In this document: positions 1 through 5,689 of the stretch, one piece after another
Layout of the letters: each line of letters opens with the position of its first letter
How positions within the stretch are numbered: the first letter of the stretch is position 1
Assembly (NCBI GenBank): GCA_002455335.1
Contig: DKKP01000172.1
Span: 1-9,102 of the forward strand
Direction of reading: 5' to 3'
Source: Anaerolineales bacterium UBA6663
Lineage (GTDB): Bacteria > Chloroflexota > Anaerolineae > Anaerolineales > UBA6663
DNA length: 9,102 bases
Notes under the pieces: generated by a model
Told to the model about the DNA's origin: nothing
The model's database searches: none
What the model saw: the letters and a program-made list of their open reading frames with translations, nothing else
Position numbers and translations under genes: made by a program

Positions 1-839
1 CGCGGCCGACCGCGACCGGGACGCCCGGCTCTCAGGCGCCAACGCCGGTCATCATCGCGTCGCCGACGCCGACGCCAACCCCATTTGTGCATGTCGTGTC
101 AAGCGGCGAGACGCTCATCAGCATCGCGGTGGATTACGGCGTAACGCTGGCCGCCATCCAGGCCGCGAACGGCGACCTCGACCCGCGCGCGCTCCAGATC
201 GGCCAGTCCTTGATCATCCCGCTCTCTGAGGAGGCGGCGATCGTTCAGGCCGAGGGCGCGCCGACGCCGATGCCGCTCGAACTTGGCCAACCCAATTGCC
301 TGTCGCAGGCCAGCGGTGCATTGAGTTGCATCGTGTTGGCGCGCAACCCCGGGCCCGGGGCGCTCGAGAACGTCACGGCTCGCGTCGTCCTGGCCGACGC
401 GCAAGGATTGCCGATTACGTCGACGGTGGGCAGCACCGGGCTCGACATCGTCCCGCCGGGAGTCGCCGCGCCCATTGCGGTCTGGTTCGCGCCCGGCGTA
501 CAATCGGTAGCGGCCCAGGGTGCGGATCTCCTTTCGGCGTATCCGTCGAACGAGCCGTCCGAGCGGTATGTGCCGTTGGCGCTCGATACGTTTACGGCCA
601 TTCAGTCCGGGCGGGTCTGGACGGTCAGCGGCGAGATCCGGAACCCCGGCGCCGCGGCGGCGGCTGTCGTGCGCGTGATCGTGGTGCTGACCGCCGCAGG
701 AGAGCGCCCGGTTGGGTATCAGCGCCTTGAGTTGCCCGGCGGCCTGGAGCCTGGGGCGGCTCGGTCTTTCTCGCTGCCAGTTACGGCTCTGGCCGACGAT
801 GCGATTCAGTACGTGGTCTGGGTAGAGGGAAAACGATGA
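1..839 (+). CDS. LysM-domain envelope protein, 5' partial
   Basis: The reading frame is open from the window edge (first full codon at base 3), so the gene begins upstream. A GTG at 87 falls inside the LysM domain and is not a credible start. In order, the protein shows a Pro/Thr-rich linker (ASPTPTPTP, about 57-83), one LysM domain (about 87-221, VHVVSSGETL through GQSLIIP, a peptidoglycan or chitin binding fold), a beta-rich domain with two cysteines (NCLSQ... SCIV, about 293-335) that could form a disulfide, and a C-terminal Ig-like/FxLYD-like domain (WTVSGEIRNPG, about 610-830). The Pro/Thr linker and LysM imply an extracytoplasmic protein tethered upstream by a signal peptide or membrane segment that is not visible here. 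Its stop overlaps the acyltransferase start by 4 bases (ATGA), so the two are co-transcribed and probably translationally coupled. No catalytic motif is seen. The domain calls are solid for LysM and tentative for the C-terminal domains. Confidence 0.85.
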   Translation, partial: RPTATGTPGSQAPTPVIIASPTPTPTPFVHVVSSGETLISIAVDYGVTLAAIQAANGDLDPRALQIGQSLIIPLSEEAAIVQAEGAPTPMPLELGQPNCLSQASGALSCIVLARNPGPGALENVTARVVLADAQGLPITSTVGSTGLDIVPPGVAAPIAVWFAPGVQSVAAQGADLLSAYPSNEPSERYVPLALDTFTAIQSGRVWTVSGEIRNPGAAAAAVVRVIVVLTAAGERPVGYQRLELPGGLEPGAARSFSLPVTALADDAIQYVVWVEGKR

Positions 840-1534
840 GTATCGAACTGCCGTCGCACGCAAACCCCTTTGTCTACGGGTTTCTACAGCGCCTGTTTCG
901 CCTGATCGCGGCCATCTTGCTCAAACAGCGGATCGTTGGCCTCGAGAACATCCCCAGGGATGGCGCATACCTGCTTGTGATGAATCACCTGAGTATCTGG
1001 GACCCGCCCGTGGTTTTCATGCACACTCCGCGTCGGATGGTTTCGTTCGTGGCAGACAAGTGGCAGAAGAACCCGTTCATCCGGTGGGTGGTGTCGACGA
1101 TCGGCGTGGTCTGGGTCGCCCGCGGCGAGGCCGACATGAGCGCGATCAAACAGTCGCTGACGTTCCTGCGCAACGGGCAGCCGATGGGCATGGCGCCCGA
1201 GGGCACGCGCAGCCTGACCGGCGCCCTCATCCCGGGCAAGACCGGGGCAGCCTATCTGGCCGATCGGGCGGGGATCCCGCTTGTTCCGTGCGTGGTCTAC
1301 GGCACCGAGCGCGTCACGGAGAATCTCAAAAAGCTGCGCCGGACCGAGGTTGTGATGGAGATCGGAAAGCCGTTCACGCTGCCGGCCAATGGGCGCGCCA
1401 AAGCGGCAGAGCTCGATCGGTACACCGATCAGATCATGGTCTCGCTCGCGGCGATGCTCCCCGAGCAATATCGCGGCGTCTACGCAGGCCATCCCTTGCT
1501 TGCGGCTGCGCTCAACGGCGCGTCAGGTCAGTAG
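836..1534 (+). CDS. plsC: 1-acyl-sn-glycerol-3-phosphate acyltransferase (PlsC family)
   Basis: This 232-residue protein is of usual size for the PlsC/LPLAT family, which transfers an acyl chain to lysophosphatidic acid to make phosphatidic acid at the cytoplasmic membrane face. It has a hydrophobic N-terminal membrane-associating segment (about residues 12-30). The catalytic motif NHLSIWD contains His51 and Asp56 (NHX4D). Next come a motif II-like VVWVARGE (about 91-98), the substrate phosphate-binding motif PEGTRS (121-126), and a motif IV-like GIPLVPCVVYG. All the key residues are present. The ATG at 836 overlaps the preceding LysM gene stop as ATGA, with an AGAGGG Shine-Dalgarno about 6 bases upstream, which supports the start. 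The exact acyl acceptor cannot be told from sequence, because family members also act on other lysolipids or ornithine lipids. The stop codon overlaps that of the convergent minus-strand gene. Confidence 0.88.
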   Translation: MSIELPSHANPFVYGFLQRLFRLIAAILLKQRIVGLENIPRDGAYLLVMNHLSIWDPPVVFMHTPRRMVSFVADKWQKNPFIRWVVSTIGVVWVARGEADMSAIKQSLTFLRNGQPMGMAPEGTRSLTGALIPGKTGAAYLADRAGIPLVPCVVYGTERVTENLKKLRRTEVVMEIGKPFTLPANGRAKAAELDRYTDQIMVSLAAMLPEQYRGVYAGHPLLAAALNGASGQ

Positions 1535-1830
1535 GCGCTCGAGACGACGGTCCAGCCTTCGCGCTCGATCAAGTCATCTACATCGGTTGTTTGCGGCACG
1601 GTCACCAGGTTGACGACGTGCCCTGGTCGGTGCAGGATGACGTGATACGCGCGCCGGCCTCGCTCACCCATCGCCGGTCTCAGATAGATCGGCTGATCCA
1701 CGTGCCAGCCCGCGTCAAGGGCGCCCATCAGCAGCAAGAGGCGGTTCTGCCCGTTCGTTGTCGAGCGCGGTCGTTGCAGGCTGCTCCAGGTGTCGAGTCC
1801 GGGGACGCTGTGTGAGCTGGTGAGCATCAT
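1528..1830 (-). CDS. Conserved-looking protein of unknown function, 100 aa
   Basis: I do not recognise this protein. It starts with tandem ATG codons (1830 and 1827) just after a strong GGAGGT Shine-Dalgarno (1840-1835). The ATG at 1857 is in frame but lies within the putative -10 region and has no such site, so 1830 is preferred. The product is soluble-looking, without signal peptide or membrane segment. It has a Ser/Arg/Asn-rich N-terminus, then LLLLMGALDAGWHVDQPIYL, an RRAYHVILHRPG strand-like segment, VNLVTVPQT, and an acidic DVDDLIEREGW near the end. The alternating hydrophobic pattern suggests a small alpha/beta fold. It follows the DUF190-CBS gene by 61 bp on the same strand and is the last gene of the phosphate cluster. 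The gap carries an 11-bp-period direct-repeat array and a -10-like box, suggesting separate phosphate-linked control. Its stop overlaps the plsC stop from the opposite strand (7 shared bases). Confidence 0.7.
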   Translation of the reverse strand: MMLTSSHSVPGLDTWSSLQRPRSTTNGQNRLLLLMGALDAGWHVDQPIYLRPAMGERGRRAYHVILHRPGHVVNLVTVPQTTDVDDLIEREGWTVVSSAY

Positions 1831-1834
1831 CGTG

Positions 1835-1840
1835 ACCTCC
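1835..1840 (-). promoter_or_regulatory. Strong Shine-Dalgarno fixing the start of the 100-aa gene
   Basis: GGAGGT on the - strand lies 4 bases before the ATG at 1830 and 7 bases before the second ATG at 1827. It is the strongest ribosome-binding match near this gene and decides against the upstream ATG at 1857. Confidence 0.7.
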
Positions 1841-1852
1841 GTGAATGCTCGC

Positions 1853-1896
1853 AGCATAGGCCCGACGGATCAAGCACAGGTCAAGGGTTCCTCAAG
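1853..1896 (-). promoter_or_regulatory. Pho-box-like triple direct repeat with -10-like box
   Basis: On the - strand three heptamers share CTTGA: CTTGAGG (1896-1890), CTTGACC (1885-1879) and CTTGATC (1874-1868). They are separated by AACC and TGTG, giving an exact 11-bp period. Nine bases after the last repeat is TATGCT (1858-1853), matching TATAAT at four of six positions. The Shine-Dalgarno and start of the 100-aa gene follow, so the 5' leader would be about 15 nt. Two or more 7-bp repeats at an 11-bp period, placed about 10 bp before a -10 box with no separate -35, is the known layout of PhoB/PhoP-type Pho boxes. The heptamer differs from the E. coli consensus, and the regulator is not in the window. 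The first repeat overlaps the stop codon of the DUF190-CBS gene. Function is inferred. Confidence 0.5.
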
Positions 1897-3169
1897 AAGC
1901 GACGCCTGCGCTGGGCGATTGTGGCTCAATGCCGGCCACGGCCAACAGCAACGCTTGACGATCAACGGCGCCCAGGAGCCGGCGGCCCGCATCCACGACA
2001 AAAAACCGCTTGCGCCCGTCGGCGAGCATGCGCTCGATGCCTTCTCCGATCGTGGTCTCCGGCGGTCCGCTGAGCGCCGTGGTGCTCATCACCTCGCGGG
2101 CCGTGACCGGGACGTCGGGCGCGCGACCGCGCCCCGTCAGCGCAGCCAGCAAACCGCTCCGCGCTTCTGGGCGCACCCGGGCGACGAGGTCGCCATCGGT
2201 GATCACGCCAAGCAATCGGCCGGCCTCATCCACGACCGCCACGCGCTTGAGCGCTGCGCTGACCAGCCGCTCGACGACATCCACAAGATCAGCATCCGCA
2301 AGGACAGTGGGCACACGCCGGTCCATGACCTCTCCCACCGTACGGCCCTGGCGCCTGGCCTGTTGCGCCGGTGGATTTGAGCCTGAGCCGACGGCGCCAA
2401 GTACATCCAGGCGACTGAGCATCCCGGCCAATCGGCCGCGCGAATCGAGCACGGGCAGCCTTTTGAGCCCACGTTGGACCATTCGCTGGACGGCATGGGC
2501 CAGCGCATCGTCGTCGTTGACTGTGACGAGCTCGGGAGTCATCACATCGGCAGCCGTCAGGCCGCTGGCGCGCAGGGCAGCAAGATGCGCACTGACTGCG
2601 GCGTTATCGAGGCGCTCAGTGAGCGAAATCCGCAGCGGGGCGCCCCCGCGGGTCATGAGGTCGCCGTCGCTGATGATGCCGATCGGCGCGCCGGCTTCGT
2701 TAACCACCGGCACGGCCCTGAATTGCTTTCCGATCAACAGATCGAAGATATCGGCTACCGGCGTGGCCGGCCCGACGCTGATCACGTCGCGCGTCATCAC
2801 GTCGCGCACAAGCCGATCGCCAGGGAGCGGCTGGAGGTACCGGTGCGTGTACTTGACCACTTCGACGTCGTCGAGCGTGATCAGGCCCTCGCGCACCATG
2901 GGCCCGACGACGGTCAACGCCTGAGCGATCCGCTCCGCGTTGTCAACGACTTCAACGATCAACGGGAGGTCGCTCGAGAGCACTTCGAGCGATGCGGTGC
3001 GGATCCGGGCGTGCGCGCCGAACCCGGCTACGCCGCGGGTCACTGTCGCGCCGGCAAGCCCGTTGCCTTTGAGCGTTTCGAGTAACGCGAGATAGAGCGG
3101 CCGCCCGCGCCATTGATCGCTCTCGCCGATATACAACCGCAATCGCTTGGCCTGACCTGAGATTCGCAT
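1892..3169 (-). CDS. DUF190 (PII-like) protein fused to four CBS motifs
   Basis: This 425-residue cytoplasmic protein begins with a DUF190 domain (about residues 5-108; AKRLRLYIGESDQWRGRPLY and ATVTRGVAGFGAH are typical). DUF190 is a family with a PII-like ferredoxin fold. Four CBS motifs follow, at about 120-172, 206-258, 277-331 and 357-410. Each opens with a DVM/EVM element (RDVMTRDV, ADVMTPEL, GEVMDRRV, REVMSTTA). Motifs 1 and 3 end in SDGDL or TDGDL and motif 2 in SRLD, the acidic position that contacts ribose in nucleotide-binding CBS pairs. Motif 4 ends in DRQ and looks degenerate. The four motifs probably form two Bateman modules sensing adenine nucleotides. The start has GGGAGG 4 bases upstream. 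The gene lies 15 bp after crcB, a pairing that suggests regulation of fluoride export or of the wider anion operon. Function beyond nucleotide sensing is inferred. Confidence 0.87.
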   Translation of the reverse strand: MRISGQAKRLRLYIGESDQWRGRPLYLALLETLKGNGLAGATVTRGVAGFGAHARIRTASLEVLSSDLPLIVEVVDNAERIAQALTVVGPMVREGLITLDDVEVVKYTHRYLQPLPGDRLVRDVMTRDVISVGPATPVADIFDLLIGKQFRAVPVVNEAGAPIGIISDGDLMTRGGAPLRISLTERLDNAAVSAHLAALRASGLTAADVMTPELVTVNDDDALAHAVQRMVQRGLKRLPVLDSRGRLAGMLSRLDVLGAVGSGSNPPAQQARRQGRTVGEVMDRRVPTVLADADLVDVVERLVSAALKRVAVVDEAGRLLGVITDGDLVARVRPEARSGLLAALTGRGRAPDVPVTAREVMSTTALSGPPETTIGEGIERMLADGRKRFFVVDAGRRLLGAVDRQALLLAVAGIEPQSPSAGVAS

Positions 3170-3184
3170 CGCGCCTCCCGTTGA

Positions 3185-3568
3185 TCACAACCCGCGCCCG
3201 ATCCAGATCCCGAGCCCGACCGCGCCGATGCCAAGAACGACGCTGCCGAGCAAGTTGACCATCCCCGCCGCCCAGCTCCCGGCGAGCAACAGGTTGATGC
3301 TTTCGTAGGTGTAGGTCGAGAACGTCGTATAGCCGCCGCAGAACCCGACGGCGACGACAAGCCGATAACGCGGATCAACAAGCCCGCGTTGGGTGGCGTA
3401 GGTGAGGAAGATCCCGAGCAGCAGGCTGCCCGTCAGATTGATCAGCAGGGTGCCATACGGGAAGGCGCTGCCCCAGCGCTCCGCAGCCCAGGTGCCGACG
3501 AAGTAGCGCGCATTGGCGCCCAGGATGGCCCCGAGGCTGATCCAGATGACTTTTTCGACGTCCGACAT
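3185..3568 (-). CDS. crcB: Fluoride ion channel/exporter CrcB (Fluc)
   Basis: CrcB/Fluc proteins are small four-helix membrane proteins that dimerise into fluoride-selective channels and relieve fluoride toxicity. From the ATG at 3568 the product is 127 residues, the normal family length. The frame extends to a TTG at 3607, but those extra 13 residues (APPRPG...) look like untranslated leader. No good Shine-Dalgarno is seen for either start. Diagnostic segments are GANARYFV (17-24, with the conserved Arg21), YGTLLINLTGSLLLG (38-52, with the pore Asn44) and GFCGGYTTFSTYTYE (75-89). The latter is the signature around the sodium site and phenylalanine box; Phe83 is kept, while the next aromatic position is Tyr86, where Phe is frequent. 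Hydrophobic helices lie near residues 6-24, 38-58, 68-90 and 95-122. The DUF190-CBS gene follows by 15 bp. I saw no fluoride riboswitch upstream. Confidence 0.93.
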   Translation of the reverse strand: MSDVEKVIWISLGAILGANARYFVGTWAAERWGSAFPYGTLLINLTGSLLLGIFLTYATQRGLVDPRYRLVVAVGFCGGYTTFSTYTYESINLLLAGSWAAGMVNLLGSVVLGIGAVGLGIWIGRGL

Positions 3569-3612
3569 GGTGACGTCTATTGTCCCCGGCCTTGGGGGAG
3601 CGCGCAACCGGC

Positions 3613-3643
3613 GCCGCGACCACGTGCCCGAGCGGGTCGCGGC
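3613..3643 (-). other. Hairpin in the arsC-crcB spacer
   Basis: A perfect 9-bp inverted repeat, GCCGCGACC and GGTCGCGGC with a 13-base loop, lies in the 121-bp spacer between the arsC stop and the crcB start. A second short inverted repeat (GGCC-GTTC-GGCC, 3648-3659) sits beside it on the arsC side. No T-run follows on the - strand, so it is not a standard intrinsic terminator. It may be an RNA-processing or stabilising structure, a partial attenuator, or chance in GC-rich DNA. Confidence 0.4.
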
Positions 3644-3689
3644 TGTTGGCCGTTCGGCCGTGCTCGTCGCCCAGGCGGATCGGCCGGCG

Positions 3690-4109
3690 TCAGGCTGGCC
3701 CGGCGAGGAGTGCGGTCAGTTTGAGGCGGATGTCATCTCGAACGTCGCGAAAGACCTGGTACACGACGGCTTCTGCGCCTTGAGCGGCTGCCGGGTCCGG
3801 GAAGCCGATATGAACGCGCCGGCCGCTGCCGAGCCAGACGGGGCAATCTTCGTTGGCCGAGTCGCAGACCGTGAGCACGATATCGAAAGCCTGATCGCGA
3901 AACGCGTCAACGCTTTTCGAGCCGCCGCGATGTTCGATGCCGAGCTCGGCCAATGCGCGCGACGCCAGCGGGTGCACGTACCCGGCCGGTCGTGTGCCGG
4001 CCGAGAACGCCTGCCACCGCGCGCCGTGGTCGTGGTTGACCAGGGCCTCGGCCATCTGCGACCGACACGAGTTGCCCGTGCACAGGATCAGGATCCGCTG
4101 TTGGCTCAT
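3690..4109 (-). CDS. arsC: Arsenate reductase, thioredoxin-coupled ArsC (LMW-PTP fold)
   Basis: This 139-residue cytoplasmic enzyme belongs to the low-molecular-weight phosphatase-like ArsC family, which reduces arsenate to arsenite using a relay of three cysteines recharged by thioredoxin. The P-loop CTGNSCRS gives nucleophile Cys10 with Cys15 and Arg16. The two relay cysteines are Cys82 and Cys89 in VCDSANEDCPVW, and the acid residue lies in PDPA (Asp105). These positions coincide with those I recall for the Staphylococcus pI258 enzyme. The complete Cys10/Cys82/Cys89 set argues for arsenate reductase rather than a plain tyrosine phosphatase. Its ATG overlaps the phoU stop as ATGA, so it is translated as part of the phosphate operon. 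This fits arsenate entering cells through phosphate transporters. No arsenite efflux gene (acr3, arsB) or arsR is present in the window. Confidence 0.92.
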   Translation of the reverse strand: MSQQRILILCTGNSCRSQMAEALVNHDHGARWQAFSAGTRPAGYVHPLASRALAELGIEHRGGSKSVDAFRDQAFDIVLTVCDSANEDCPVWLGSGRRVHIGFPDPAAAQGAEAVVYQVFRDVRDDIRLKLTALLAGPA

Positions 4110-4792
4110 AGGTGCTCGTCCGGACCGGCGCTGAGCTCCTTCATCGTGCCGCTGTTGATGAAGATCACGCGCTCGGCGATGTTCACGCAGCGGTCGCCGA
4201 TGCGCTCGAGGTTGTGGCCGGCAAAGAGCAAGTACATGGCCCGAGCCGTGATCGTTGGGTCCTCGGCGATCAAGCCGACGATCTGGCGGAAGACGTCTTG
4301 ATACAGACCGTCGATGACGTCGTCGCGCCAGGCGACGCTTTGCGCCACCTCCGAGTCGCGTTTGACACAGCTGTCGAGCGACGTGCGCAGCATCGAGCGG
4401 CTCTCGTCGGCCATGCGGTTGAGGTCGACAAGCGGCATGATCGGCGCCTGCGAACCCATCCGGAGCACGGTCTTAGCGATGCCGGCGGCGTGGTCGCCCA
4501 TGCGCTCGATCTCGCCCGCGATGCTCAGCGCGGCCACGATGGCGCGCAGGTCGGTCGCCACGGGCTGCTCGCGCGCGATCAAGAGCAGGCATTGCTCCTC
4601 GATCTTGAAACGGATTTCGTTGATCCGGGCGTCATCGATCGCGATCTGGCGCGCCAGATCCAGGTCTTGTTCGTTCAGTGACTGAAGTGCGCGCGCGATC
4701 GCGCTGTCGACAAGGCTCGCCATTCGGAGAAGGTTGTCCTGGAGCTCGTGCAATTCCTGGTCGAAGTGGAGGCGGTGCGAAGTTGTGGTCAT
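4106..4792 (-). CDS. phoU: Phosphate signalling/uptake regulator PhoU
   Basis: PhoU links the Pst transporter to the PhoR-type sensor kinase and represses the phosphate-starvation response when phosphate is plentiful. This copy has 228 residues, normal for the family, and is predicted all-helical as two three-helix PhoU repeats. Each repeat carries the metal-binding E(x)nERxGD signature: EIERMGDHAAGIA (94-106, with Glu96 and Asp100) and NLERIGDRCVNIAE (194-207, with Glu196 and Asp200). The N-terminus HRLHFDQELHELQDNLLRMA is also typical. The ATG at 4792 is preceded by GAGGAG with a 5-base gap. It lies 23 bp after the HD-domain gene, and its stop overlaps the arsC start. The cognate PhoR/PhoB pair is not in the window. 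Confidence 0.95.
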   Translation of the reverse strand: MTTTSHRLHFDQELHELQDNLLRMASLVDSAIARALQSLNEQDLDLARQIAIDDARINEIRFKIEEQCLLLIAREQPVATDLRAIVAALSIAGEIERMGDHAAGIAKTVLRMGSQAPIMPLVDLNRMADESRSMLRTSLDSCVKRDSEVAQSVAWRDDVIDGLYQDVFRQIVGLIAEDPTITARAMYLLFAGHNLERIGDRCVNIAERVIFINSGTMKELSAGPDEHL

Positions 4793-4815
4793 GAAGACTC
4801 CTCGGCGCTTGCGTG

Positions 4816-5652
4816 CTATGCGCCAATCGGATTTTGAGATCGTTGGGCTGCAAGGTCGAGCGGCACGGCCGAATCGTCGGGTAGCGTCGCCACGAATTCG
4901 AGCGCCTCGAGCAATGCCGCGTCTGCCAGGCGATCGGTGAGGCGCCGGGTAATCCGCCGGAGCTCGCCGCCCGGCGCGAGCCGGATATCGACCCGGATGG
5001 GGCGTCGCGCGCCGCGCTGGATGTGCACGGCATTGACGTCACCGGTCGTGTCTTCGTGCGTACCGACCCGACCCTTGCTTAAGTCGAGCACGTCGGCCAC
5101 AGTCAATACCCCGGCCTCGACCGACTGAGGTTGGCGACGGCCGTGATGGGCGCTGATGGCGCCCAGGACTTCGGTGAGCAGGATGGTGCGCTCGCGGACG
5201 GGGTAAAGCCCGTCGAGCAACTGCACTGTCTTCGTGTGGGCGAGCGCCAGACCGGCCGCAGCCGGACGCTCGAGGTCGATGCTCAGGCCCAGGTCGTGTA
5301 GCGCTGCCGCGAGCACGACCAGCACCTCGGAGTCCGCGCGGCTCAGCCCGTGGACATCCACGAGGCTCGAGCGAAAACCGGCCTCGAGCAGCAAACGGAG
5401 CAGCCGCAGCCCGGCGTTCGCCACGATCCGGGCGTGCGTCCCGCCATGGTCGCCCAGACCGGCGCGATCGGCCGCGTTGACGTTTGCGCAGCGCCAGAGC
5501 TCACGCAACTCCTCGTCGGCATCGATCCGCTCGACCAGCGCCTGGAGCCGGGGATTGTGGCGCGCGGGCACGCTGAACGCCAGGCCGCCACGGGCCGCCG
5601 CGAGGGGGCGGCGCGACAAGGGCGTGGCGAATGGGCTGGCGGCAGCCGTCAT
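4816..5652 (-). CDS. HD-domain metal-dependent phosphohydrolase in the pst operon
   Basis: This is a 278-residue soluble protein of the HD superfamily, whose members hydrolyse phosphate esters of nucleotides or signalling molecules with bound divalent metals. Candidate metal ligands are His73 (DHGGTHARIVANAGL, 68-82), the His119-Asp120 doublet (AALHDLGLSID), His139 (ALAHTKT), His169/His170 (SAHHGRR) and Asp187 (VADVLDLSKGR). From memory, DHGxxHAxIVAN and EAGVLTVADVLDLSKGR resemble a family of uncharacterised HD proteins known mostly from archaea. A helical N-terminal region (LQALVERIDADEELRELW) precedes the HD domain, and a beta-rich tail (IQRGARRPIRVDIRL) and a helical region follow. The first 25 residues are Ala/Arg-rich and may be poorly ordered. 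The ATG at 5652 has GAGG 5 bases upstream. The gene is 37 bp after pstB and 23 bp before phoU, so it is co-transcribed with the Pst genes. Its substrate is unknown. Confidence 0.82.
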   Translation of the reverse strand: MTAAASPFATPLSRRPLAAARGGLAFSVPARHNPRLQALVERIDADEELRELWRCANVNAADRAGLGDHGGTHARIVANAGLRLLRLLLEAGFRSSLVDVHGLSRADSEVLVVLAAALHDLGLSIDLERPAAAGLALAHTKTVQLLDGLYPVRERTILLTEVLGAISAHHGRRQPQSVEAGVLTVADVLDLSKGRVGTHEDTTGDVNAVHIQRGARRPIRVDIRLAPGGELRRITRRLTDRLADAALLEALEFVATLPDDSAVPLDLAAQRSQNPIGA

Positions 5653-5689
5653 GAGGTCCTCGCGTGCGGCGTATGCAGTGGCCGCCGGT

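Noticed and set aside
99..863. 254-codon - strand frame opposite the LysM gene
   Set aside because: The Arg-rich composition is typical of an antisense shadow; the + strand frame has a clear LysM domain and linker.
1853..1885. Classical sigma-70 promoter pairing TTGACC (1884-1879) with TATGCT
   Set aside because: The spacing of about 20 bases is too long for a standard promoter; the direct-repeat (activator) reading explains the same bases better.
2010..2924. 304-codon frame on the + strand, antisense to the DUF190-CBS gene
   Set aside because: The product is Ser/Arg/Thr-rich low-complexity sequence with no motif, and the opposite frame carries clear CBS motifs; long antisense frames are expected at this GC content.
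3569..3607. Longer crcB starting at a TTG at 3607
   Set aside because: The extra 13 residues are Pro/Arg-rich and do not fit the family; the ATG at 3568 gives the usual length of 127.
3569..3689. Fluoride riboswitch upstream of crcB
   Set aside because: A GGGCGACGAG string loosely recalls the 5' part of the motif, but the conserved CUGAUG...CUAC half is missing.
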